Origin: JBBSTY01 sp038235385 | GTDB taxonomy: Bacteria > Actinomycetota > Acidimicrobiia > Acidimicrobiales > Acidimicrobilacustridaceae | Length of the DNA stretch: 13,971 nt | Assembly (NCBI GenBank): GCA_038235385.1 | Contig: JBBSTY010000114.1 | Coordinates: 1 to 13,971 of the forward strand | Direction: 5' to 3' | Shown: positions 6,409 to 12,303 of the stretch, piece by piece | How positions within the stretch are numbered: position 1 is the first letter of the stretch | Layout of the letters: every line of letters begins with the position of its first letter | Notes under the pieces: model-generated | Databases searched by the model: none | The model's input: the letters and a program-made list of their open reading frames with translations, nothing else | Told to the model about the DNA's origin: nothing | Made by a program: the position numbers and the translations under genes

Positions 6409-8895
6409 TCAGGCGAGTGAGGTGGCCTCGGCCCGGCCCTCACGCTTCGGATGCTCGATCAGGCGGAACGCCCGGGTGGCCACCTCGAGCACGACGCCAC
6501 CGGCGAGACCGATGCCGACGGCGGTCCAGGTGAGCGCGGTGCGGGGCAGGTCGATGGCGAAGTAGTCGTGGGCGAAGGGCACCACGAGCACCAGGCCGAA
6601 GGCGACCACCATGGCCGCCACGAGGAGCGCCTTCCACCACGCCCACGGGCGAGCGAGGATCGACAGCACCACCATCGCCACGCAGAAGAGCGTCAGGGTC
6701 GCCGCGGTGCGCGACTGCATCAGCGCCTCGTCGGCCGGCATGGTGCCGTCGAGCTGCCGGGTGACGATGGTGTAGCTCGTGATGGTGGACACGAACGCGA
6801 TGGCGCCCGCGGGGATGGCGAAGCGCAGCACCCGGGGGAGGAAGCCGGGTCGGGCCCGGGTGCTGTTGGGGGCCAGTGCGAGGAAGAACGCCGGGATCCC
6901 GATGGTGAGGCTGGAGATGAGGGTGAAGTGGCGGGGGAAGAAGGGGAACGCCACAGCGAAGATGCCGACGGTGATCGACAGCATCATGGCGTAGAAGGTC
7001 TTGGTGAGGAACAGGTTGGCCACCCGCTCGACGTTGGCGATGACCCGGCGGCCCTCGGCCACGACCGAGGGGAACACGGCGAAGGAGTTGTCGAGGATCA
7101 CGAAGCGCGCCACCGACCGTGCCGCCGCGCTCCCCGATCCCATGGCGATGCCGATCTCGGCATCCTTCAGGGCGAGGGTGTCGTTCACCCCGTCGCCGGT
7201 CATGGCCACCTCGTGTCCCTTCGACTGGAGGGCGTGGACCATGGCGCGCTTCTGCTGGGGCGTGACCCGGCCGAAGACCGAGTTGGACTCGAGGATCTCG
7301 GCCAGCGCGGCGATGTCGTCGTTGGGGGGCAGGGTGCGGGCATCGATGGGATGGTCGGAGCCGGGCACCCCGACCCGCGCGGCGACGGCACCCACCGTGA
7401 CCGGGCTGTCGCCCGAGATCACCTTGACCTTGACGCCCTGATCGAGGAAGTAGCCGATCGTGTCGGCGGCGTCGGGGCGGACCTTCTCGGCCAGCACGAC
7501 GAGCGCGCGCGGATCGAGCGCGTCGGGGAGGTGCTCGCCGGCGAGACCGCTCGGCGACGACGCCAACATGATGACCCGCCGACCTTCGGAGGCGTGCTCG
7601 GTGATCCGCTCGGTGACGGTCGCCGCTCGTTCGGTCGACGAACGGCCCAGGAGGATGTCGGGTGCGCCCAGGTACCACGTGCCGTGGTCGCCCAGGTCGG
7701 TGGCCGCCCACTTGCGGGCCGAGGAGACCGGCACGACGTCGACGACGGGCCACTGCGGGTCCTCGTCGTGGTGGGCACCGATGGCGGCGAGGCTCGGGTT
7801 CGGGTTGGGGTCCGAGGCCACGAGCGCGGCCAGGACCTCACCCAGGTCATCGGGAGCGTCATCGAGGCGCTCCACCGTGTCGAGCGCCAACGAACCCTCG
7901 GTGAGGGTGCCCGTCTTGTCGAGGCAGATGACATCGACCCGGGCCAGACCTTCGATCGCCGCCAGCTCCTGGGTGAGCACGTTCTTGCGGCCGAGGCGGA
8001 TGACCCCGAGCGCGAACGCCATGCTCGTGAGGAGCACGAGGCCTTCGGGAACCATGGCCACGAGGCCGGCGACCGAGCCCTGGACCGCGTCGGTGATGCG
8101 CTCCTGGAGGGTGAGATCGCCGCCGGTGCGGTTCTGGAACCGGATCTGGGAGGTGACGAGGAGCACCGCGGTCGGCACCATCAACCAGGTGACGATCTTC
8201 AAGATGGTGTTGACGCCGTCTCGGAGGTCCGACTTCACGAGCGTGAAGCGGCTCGCATCCGAACGGATCTGCGATGCGTAGGAGTCGGCGCCCACCTTCG
8301 TGGCGCGGATGACACCGCTGCCCGCGGCGATGAAGCTGCCCGACAGGACCTCGTCGCCGGTCTCCTTCACCACGGGGTCGACCTCGCCGGTGAGCAGCGA
8401 TTCGTCGACCTCGAACCCTCGACCCTCGACGACGACCCCGTCGACGCTCACCTGGTCGCCGGGGGCGAGCTCGAGGATGTCGTCGAGCACGACGTCGTCG
8501 GTCGGGATCTCCGACACCTCGCCGTCGCGCCGGGCCCGGGCCCGTGGCGCGCTCAGGAGGGTGAGCTTGTCGAGCGTCTGCTTGGCCCGGGTCTCCTGGA
8601 TGATGCCGATGGCGGAGTTGAGCACCAGCACGATGCCGAACAACGCGTCGCGGTACTCGCCGACAGCGAGGATGGCGACCAGGAGCACACCCAGGAGCGC
8701 GTTGAACCGGGTGAAGATGTTGGCCCGGATGATCTGGGCGTAGGTCCGGCTCGTCGGGTTGGCGACCCGGTTCGTGCGGCCGGCGGACACCCGTTCGCCG
8801 ACCTGCTGCGAGGTGAGCCCGATCGTCGGGTCGACGTCGTCGGAAGGCGCGCTCATCGGGTCGGAGGGGTGCCGTTCGGCGTCGGCGACGGTCAT
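6409..8895 (-). CDS. ctpE: CtpE-like cation-transporting P-type ATPase
   Basis: An 828-residue membrane protein with the full P-type layout. Hydrophobic helices lie near 66-79, 83-101, 229-250 and 272-299, followed after the cytoplasmic loops by six more between about 624 and 806. The actuator loop has TGE (169-171). M4 has MVPEGL (281-286). The phosphorylated residue is Asp326 in DKTGTLT, the nucleotide domain has KWAA (395-398), and the hinge is MTGDGVND (565-572). The N-terminal GLTSQQVGERVSAGRTN and the PEGL form point to the mycobacterial CtpE group, reported as a calcium transporter. The ion is inferred from that likeness, not from an ion-site analysis. ATG 8895 is the longest start, with no Shine-Dalgarno sequence or -10 match; Met14 is possible. 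It follows the universal stress protein by 52 bases, so both are probably co-transcribed, with a hairpin between. Confidence 0.93.
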   Translation of the reverse strand: MTVADAERHPSDPMSAPSDDVDPTIGLTSQQVGERVSAGRTNRVANPTSRTYAQIIRANIFTRFNALLGVLLVAILAVGEYRDALFGIVLVLNSAIGIIQETRAKQTLDKLTLLSAPRARARRDGEVSEIPTDDVVLDDILELAPGDQVSVDGVVVEGRGFEVDESLLTGEVDPVVKETGDEVLSGSFIAAGSGVIRATKVGADSYASQIRSDASRFTLVKSDLRDGVNTILKIVTWLMVPTAVLLVTSQIRFQNRTGGDLTLQERITDAVQGSVAGLVAMVPEGLVLLTSMAFALGVIRLGRKNVLTQELAAIEGLARVDVICLDKTGTLTEGSLALDTVERLDDAPDDLGEVLAALVASDPNPNPSLAAIGAHHDEDPQWPVVDVVPVSSARKWAATDLGDHGTWYLGAPDILLGRSSTERAATVTERITEHASEGRRVIMLASSPSGLAGEHLPDALDPRALVVLAEKVRPDAADTIGYFLDQGVKVKVISGDSPVTVGAVAARVGVPGSDHPIDARTLPPNDDIAALAEILESNSVFGRVTPQQKRAMVHALQSKGHEVAMTGDGVNDTLALKDAEIGIAMGSGSAAARSVARFVILDNSFAVFPSVVAEGRRVIANVERVANLFLTKTFYAMMLSITVGIFAVAFPFFPRHFTLISSLTIGIPAFFLALAPNSTRARPGFLPRVLRFAIPAGAIAFVSTITSYTIVTRQLDGTMPADEALMQSRTAATLTLFCVAMVVLSILARPWAWWKALLVAAMVVAFGLVLVVPFAHDYFAIDLPRTALTWTAVGIGLAGGVVLEVATRAFRLIEHPKREGRAEATSLA

Positions 8896-8904
8896 CGTGG
8901 GGCT

Positions 8905-8923
8905 CGGTCGCGGCGCGCGACCG
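8905..8923. repeat. G+C-rich hairpin between usp and ctpE
   Basis: CGGTCGCG (8905-8912) and CGCGACCG (8916-8923) are perfect reverse complements separated by GCG. In the mRNA the hairpin would end 9 bases before the ATPase ATG, where a ribosome must load. It could reduce ATPase translation relative to usp, act as a partial terminator, or be incidental. Confidence 0.45.
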
Positions 8924-8947
8924 CGCCGTCCGGCCCGATCGGTCGGT

Positions 8948-9394
8948 TCATCGTTCAGCCACGGGGACGATGACCACCGGACGTGGCGAGTGGTGGACGA
9001 CGCCGGTGGACACCGAGCCGAGGAGCAGCCGGTGCAGGGCGCCGTGACCGTGGGAGCCGACGACGATCATGGCCGCATCGATCCGCTCGGCCTCGTCGAC
9101 GATGGTCTCGATCGTCGGACCCATGACCAGCAGGGGAACGATCTCGAGGCCGTCGGTGGCGTACCGCTGCGCCAGCTCGCGCAGCTGGCGGTGCTCATCG
9201 GTGAGCTCGTGGGCGCGCTCGTCGCGGGTGTGCAGCGCGACGGGGCCCTCGTCGTAGCCCGCCAGGGCGGGCTCGCCCGCCGCGACGTGGATCAGGTGGA
9301 GGCGGTTCCCCGACAAGCGGGCGAGACGCACCGCTTCGACAGCCACCGAATCGCTCGCATCGGAGAAGTCGACGCAGCCGAGCACCTCGGCCAT
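8948..9394 (-). CDS. Universal stress protein (UspA family, ATP-binding type)
   Basis: A 148-residue single-domain Usp. It starts MAEVLGCVDFSDASD, the first strand with the conserved Asp. It ends VVGSHGHGALHRLLLGSVS, where G-2x-G-9x-G-S is the ATP-binding signature of the MJ0577-like branch, followed by HHSPRPVVIVP. Such cytoplasmic proteins bind ATP and modulate survival under starvation, hypoxia or redox stress. The ATG at 9394 overlaps the TGA of an upstream 37-codon ORF by one base (TGATG), so translation may depend on reinitiation. No good Shine-Dalgarno sequence is seen. The P-type ATPase follows 52 bases downstream; pairing of usp genes with P-type ATPases is known from mycobacterial stress regulons. 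A 24-bp palindrome lies upstream of the whole unit. Confidence 0.93.
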   Translation of the reverse strand: MAEVLGCVDFSDASDSVAVEAVRLARLSGNRLHLIHVAAGEPALAGYDEGPVALHTRDERAHELTDEHRQLRELAQRYATDGLEIVPLLVMGPTIETIVDEAERIDAAMIVVGSHGHGALHRLLLGSVSTGVVHHSPRPVVIVPVAER

Positions 9395-9507
9395 CAGCGG
9401 GGTCCCCGACGGCCGTCCCCGCAGCGCGCGCCGACGGGCGATGCCGGGTGCGATCCGTCCCGAGGGGTCGGCTGGGGATGTCGACGACCGACGACCAGGG
9501 TCCGCAT
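9394..9507 (-). CDS. Putative 37-codon leader ORF coupled to usp
   Basis: It starts at ATG 9507 with MRTLVVGRRHPQPTPRDG and ends at a TGA that shares its A with the usp start codon. The rest is Arg/Pro/Gly-rich and matches nothing I recognise. A minus-strand TACGGT (9516-9521) ends 8 bases before the ATG, so the transcript would have a leader of about two bases. The one-base stop-start overlap is the classical layout for translational coupling. It is either a short leader peptide that tunes usp or an unused frame; high G+C DNA gives many spurious frames. Confidence 0.4.
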   Translation of the reverse strand: MRTLVVGRRHPQPTPRDGSHPASPVGARCGDGRRGPR

Positions 9508-9515
9508 GACGGGCA

Positions 9516-9521
9516 ACCGTA
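9516..9521 (-). promoter_or_regulatory. -10 box upstream of the usp leader ORF
   Basis: The minus-strand TACGGT fits TANNNT and predicts transcription starting near 9509, two bases before ATG 9507. The palindrome at 9530-9553 would lie at about -44 to -21. Confidence 0.4.
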
Positions 9522-9529
9522 GTTGACGG

Positions 9530-9553
9530 ACCGGACCGTCCGGACGGTCCGGT
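9530..9553. promoter_or_regulatory. 24-bp perfect palindrome, probable operator upstream of usp
   Basis: The two 12-base halves match exactly around the centre 9541/9542, with core GGACCGTCCGGACGGTCC. It covers the -35 region of the inferred minus-strand promoter (start near 9509) and is about 90 bases upstream of the plus-strand GTG at 9641. The half-site differs from that of the palindrome at 3629-3654, so a second regulator is likely. Dimeric repressors such as TetR-family proteins use sites of this size; no such gene is in the window. Confidence 0.55.
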
Positions 9554-9640
9554 GGTCGATGGCGGCGGGTCTCTCGCCGGTCGATGCGCTCGGGTGGCAC
9601 GGTGGTCACGGCCGGTCCGGAGGTTTGGCAGGATGGTGGC

Positions 9641-10525
9641 GTGCAGAGCGGTGGGGGAGCGTCGGATCCAACGGACGACCGAGTGCCGACGTCCGAGCGG
9701 CGCCGGCCCGATCCGATGGCACCGAACGCCGAACCGGCCGATGCGTTCGTGATGCTCGAACCGGGAGGGGTCACGCTCCGTACCGAGCGCCGCCCCGGGC
9801 AGTTCTCCGTCCCCCTCGTGTTCACCCGGGCCGCCGCGACCTTCCGAGCGGCTCCGGGGCTCATCCTCGGTCTGGCGCTCCTCGTGTTCATCCCGATCTC
9901 GGTGCTCGACGCGGCGGTGAGCACCTTCTCCGAGCACCTCGTCGCGAACGATCCGTTCGATGCCACCGTCGTCACCGTCGCGCACCTGCTCGACCTCGTC
10001 GCCGACCTGCTCGGGTTCGCCCTGTTCGGTGGTCTGCTCGATCACCTCGTCGGTCGGATCCACCACGGTCACGAGGCCCACCGGCCCCGCCAGGTCGTGC
10101 GGAGCATCTCCTACGGTCGCCTGCTGGCCGCCTCGATGCTCTTCAACCTGGCGGTGGTGTCCGGGGTGGCGCTGTGCATCATCCCCGGGTTCTTCGCCTT
10201 CACCCTGTTCGCGTTCGTCGCGCCGCTCATCAACATCGAGCGCATCGGGGTCATCCAGGCGTTCCGGCGGAGCTACCAGCTGAGCCGCCACTTCCTCGTG
10301 GGCGTGGCCTGCGCCGTCACCATCCCGTTCATCATCGAGTCGTACATCGACGACGTGGTCGGGGGGCTCTCCATCGCTCACCAGTTCTGGGGCGAGGTCG
10401 CGACGAGCCTCGTGCTGAGCCTGACCCTCACCTCCGCCGTGGTCCTGTTCGAGGTGTGCACGGCGTACCAGTTGCTCGAGATCGAGAGCGAGCGCAAGGG
10501 AACCCCGGGTCCGAACCACCACTGA
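9641..10525 (+). CDS. Multi-pass membrane protein, YciC/GPDPase-membrane-domain-like
   Basis: A 294-residue protein from the chosen GTG. About 55 hydrophilic N-terminal residues precede hydrophobic helices near 72-92, 113-136, 161-180, 182-198, 217-235 and 253-275. After the fourth helix comes APLINIERIGVIQAFRRSYQLSRHFLVG, resembling the conserved loop of bacterial integral membrane proteins related to the membrane domain of glycerophosphodiester phosphodiesterases. No catalytic motif is seen, so it may be structural or transport-related; function unknown. CAGGAT lies exactly at -12 to -7 from GTG 9641, which favours that start as a leaderless one. Earlier in-frame ATG 9584 and later ATG 9716 lack such support. 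It is divergent from the usp leader ORF and lies 98 bases before the GT87 gene. Confidence 0.75.
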   Translation: MQSGGGASDPTDDRVPTSERRRPDPMAPNAEPADAFVMLEPGGVTLRTERRPGQFSVPLVFTRAAATFRAAPGLILGLALLVFIPISVLDAAVSTFSEHLVANDPFDATVVTVAHLLDLVADLLGFALFGGLLDHLVGRIHHGHEAHRPRQVVRSISYGRLLAASMLFNLAVVSGVALCIIPGFFAFTLFAFVAPLINIERIGVIQAFRRSYQLSRHFLVGVACAVTIPFIIESYIDDVVGGLSIAHQFWGEVATSLVLSLTLTSAVVLFEVCTAYQLLEIESERKGTPGPNHH

Positions 10526-10610
10526 TCGGGCTCCGTGGTGGGTCGCCATCGTGTTCGCTGCCGTGATCGTGCCGGCGAAGGGCGTCCCGGGAGCCTCGCG
10601 ACCTCGCCAC

Positions 10611-10616
10611 TACGCT
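10611..10616 (+). promoter_or_regulatory. -10 box of the GT87 gene
   Basis: TACGCT ends 7 bases before the GTG at 10624, predicting a one-base leader. No Shine-Dalgarno sequence is present. Confidence 0.45.
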
Positions 10617-10623
10617 CCCCGAG

Positions 10624-11823
10624 GTGCAGCCGACGGTCGCTCGATGGAAGAACCTGGGTGCGCGCCGAGACCTGCTGTGGTGGCTCCTGCCGGTTGCCGC
10701 GACCGTCTATGTGGTCGCCAAGCTCTGGGCCGCCGGCGAGTACGAGCGCATCGACTTCCACATCTACTTCGACGCGGTGCGCGGCTGGAAGCCCGACTCC
10801 ATCTACGACTACCACCACCCGGAGATGGGGCTCGGATTCACGTACCCACCGCTGGCGGCGCTCGTGCTGGCGCCCTTGACGCTCGTGCCGTTCGACATCG
10901 CCGAGAAGCTCTGGCTCATCGTCGGCGCAGCGGCATCACTCGCGTTCCTCCTGCTGACCGCGACGAACTTGCCCGTACGACCGACCTGGAAGCCGACCGT
11001 CCCGGTCCTGGTGGCCGTGGGGATGCTCACCACACCCGTCTTCCTGACCCTGCGACTCGGGCAGATCAACGCGCTCCTCTCCCTGGCGGTGCTCGCCGAT
11101 GTCGTCGTGGTGCGCCGACGGTTCGCCGGGGCGCTGATCGGCCTGAGCGGTGCCGTCAAGCTCACCCCGATGTACGCGGTCCTGTACTTCGCCGCCGCTC
11201 GCCGCTGGCGATCGGTCGCGGTGGCGTTCGCCAGCTTCGGCGCCTGCTCGATCGCCGCGTGGGCGTGGTTCCCCGAGGACTCGGTCCGCTACTGGACCGT
11301 CGAGTTGTTCGCCACCGATCGGGTCGGTGACCTCGCCAGCGGGTACAGCAACAGCATCCGGCGAATCATCGAGCTCGCGCCGTTCGCCACCGGCGTCCGC
11401 ACCGCGATCTGGGTGGTGGCATCGGTCGCCATCACCGTCGTCGTCGTGCGCCGGGCGCGGGTCGCGCTCGATCGGTCCAATCGCCTCGCGGCCATCACCA
11501 TCGTCATGTGCGGCGGCCTCGCCGTGGCGCCCATCACCTGGTCGCACCACCTCTACTTCATGCTCCCGGCGCTGTTCCTGCTGATCGGGTCGGGCGCATC
11601 GATGGCCCGCAACCTGTGGGCGGCCGGCCTCTTCTACCTGCTGGTCGAGACCGCCGACCCCGGCCAGGACGCCACCTGGACCTTCGGTCGCATCGTGGCG
11701 CTCCTGCTCATCGTGGCCTTCCTCCCCATCGACGACGGCCCGATCGAGTCAGTGAACAGCGACGGTAGGGGTGCCGCTCGTCTCCTTCGCGTCCAGCGCG
11801 CTGGTGAAGTTCTCGGTCGATGA
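10624..11823 (+). CDS. GT87-family membrane mannosyltransferase
   Basis: A 399-residue polytopic GT-C enzyme with about ten hydrophobic helices, of normal family length. GT87 enzymes add alpha-1,2-linked mannose from polyprenyl-phosphate-mannose outside the membrane, as in phosphatidylinositol mannoside and lipomannan synthesis. The first outer loop has ERIDFHIYFDAV, with Asp44 and Asp50 as candidate catalytic residues. FTYPPLAAL (72-80), LRLGQINALL (143-152), KLTP (179-182) and GYSNSIRRII follow, all hallmarks of the family. The last 25 residues (VNSDGRGAARLL onward) are a soluble Arg-rich tail. The GTG at 10624 has TACGCT just upstream. It lies 98 bases after the membrane protein. The acceptor glycan is unknown, and a sugar other than mannose cannot be excluded. 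Confidence 0.87.
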   Translation: MQPTVARWKNLGARRDLLWWLLPVAATVYVVAKLWAAGEYERIDFHIYFDAVRGWKPDSIYDYHHPEMGLGFTYPPLAALVLAPLTLVPFDIAEKLWLIVGAAASLAFLLLTATNLPVRPTWKPTVPVLVAVGMLTTPVFLTLRLGQINALLSLAVLADVVVVRRRFAGALIGLSGAVKLTPMYAVLYFAAARRWRSVAVAFASFGACSIAAWAWFPEDSVRYWTVELFATDRVGDLASGYSNSIRRIIELAPFATGVRTAIWVVASVAITVVVVRRARVALDRSNRLAAITIVMCGGLAVAPITWSHHLYFMLPALFLLIGSGASMARNLWAAGLFYLLVETADPGQDATWTFGRIVALLLIVAFLPIDDGPIESVNSDGRGAARLLRVQRAGEVLGR

Positions 11824-12030
11824 AGCAGGAACCGACATCGCGAGCGACCTCTGGGACGGCTGCGACGCTGCGCTCTCGTCCCGCCGGGGACGCTGGCGTA
11901 CCCACAGCCGACCACGGCACGTGACCGGTCGGGCGTCCGTGGGCAGATCCTGCTGTCCGCCGCTGGGCGGATCCTGGTGGCCACCAAGGATGTGGTGTCC
12001 GTGCTCGCGGCGCGGTCGTGGTGGTGGTGG
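11824..12030. other. Intergenic region between GT87 and tRNA-Lys
   Basis: I see no gene here. Short open frames on both strands have no start signal or recognisable product. Two hairpin-prone sites occur. TCCGCC (11956-11961) pairs with GGCGGA (11966-11971) around GCTG, and TGGTGGCCACCA (11975-11986) is a 12-bp palindrome. Either could end the GT87 transcript or the tRNA transcript coming from the other side; neither has a T-tract. The right end is a GGT run, the complement of the tRNA's CCA repeats. Confidence 0.5.
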
Positions 12031-12033
12031 TGG
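12019..12033 (-). repeat. Five tandem CCA triplets at the tRNA 3' end
   Basis: On the minus strand the discriminator base is followed by CCA five times in a row, then CGACCG. The first triplet is the encoded CCA tail of the tRNA; the other four lie in the 3' trailer. Confidence 0.85.
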
Positions 12034-12106
12034 TGCCCCTGGTGGGACTCGAACCCACGATCTTCGGATTAAAAGTCCGCTGCCTTGACCGCTTGGCTAC
12101 AAGGGC
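12031..12106 (-). tRNA. tRNA-Lys(TTT)
   Basis: The 5' end is at 12106. GCCCTTG pairs with CAGGGGC to form the acceptor stem (one G-T pair). The D-stem is GCC/GGC and the T-arm is GTGGG-TTCGAGT-CCCAC. The anticodon loop is CTTTTAA, with anticodon TTT at 12073-12071. The 27-43 pair is G-A, so the anticodon stem has four good pairs. The discriminator A (12034) is followed by an encoded CCA (12033-12031), then four more CCA triplets. The minus-strand GATACT at 12118-12113 lies at -12 to -7 from the mature 5' end. The gene is on its own between the two mannosyltransferase genes. Confidence 0.92.
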
Positions 12107-12130
12107 GGGTCGAGTATCGCACGGAGGAGC

Positions 12131-12166
12131 GGACCGCTCGGAGCGGTTCGCCCGGGGGTTCCCGGG
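12131..12166. repeat. Two adjacent G+C-rich inverted repeats upstream of tRNA-Lys
   Basis: ACCGCTC (12133-12139) and GAGCGGT (12141-12147) are reverse complements around one base, with flanking G-C and G-T pairs. CCCGGG occurs at 12151-12156 and 12161-12166 around GGTT. They lie at about -27 to -60 from the tRNA start and upstream of the PIG-V promoter on the other strand. The role is unknown: operator, or stem-loop in an upstream transcript. Confidence 0.35.
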
Positions 12167-12216
12167 AGCCGACCGCCGACCACGGTGAGGTCCAGGGTGC
12201 GCCCGGTGCGCTGGGA

Positions 12217-12222
12217 TAGCGT
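12217..12222 (+). promoter_or_regulatory. Candidate -10 box of the PIG-V mannosyltransferase gene
   Basis: TAGCGT fits TANNNT and would start a transcript near 12229, about 75 bases before the GTG at 12304. It is the only clear match in this gap; no -35 box stands out. Confidence 0.3.
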
Positions 12223-12294
12223 CGATCCGGCCGGTCCGCGGCCCTTCGGTCGTCACGACGGACGACCGACCGACGGATGACGGGCAACGACGAT

Positions 12295-12299
12295 GGAGG
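12295..12299 (+). promoter_or_regulatory. Shine-Dalgarno sequence of the PIG-V gene, inside a four-codon mini-ORF
   Basis: GGAGG stands 4 bases before GTG 12304, which favours that start over ATG 12277. The same bases form part of a mini-ORF, ATG 12293 to TGA 12307 (peptide MEAR), whose stop overlaps the GTG start as GTGA. Confidence 0.5.
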
Positions 12300-12303
12300 C
12301 ACG

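Noticed and set aside
6451..8973. An 840-codon open frame antisense to the P-type ATPase
   Set aside because: The translation is low-complexity Gly/Glu/Asp/His/Arg with no recognisable motif, while the opposite strand has every P-type ATPase signature.
9395..10549. A 385-residue N-terminal extension of the universal stress protein
   Set aside because: It runs antisense through the membrane protein gene, is low complexity, and Usp proteins of this type begin at the MAEVLGCVDFS strand.
12019..12033. GGT triplet run as part of a coding repeat or CRISPR-like array
   Set aside because: It is only five triplets and is explained by the tRNA CCA end plus trailer; there are no spacers or further repeats.
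11771..12088. A 105-codon plus-strand frame overlapping the end of GT87 and the tRNA
   Set aside because: It runs through the antisense of tRNA-Lys and encodes an Arg/Gly-rich sequence with no start signal.
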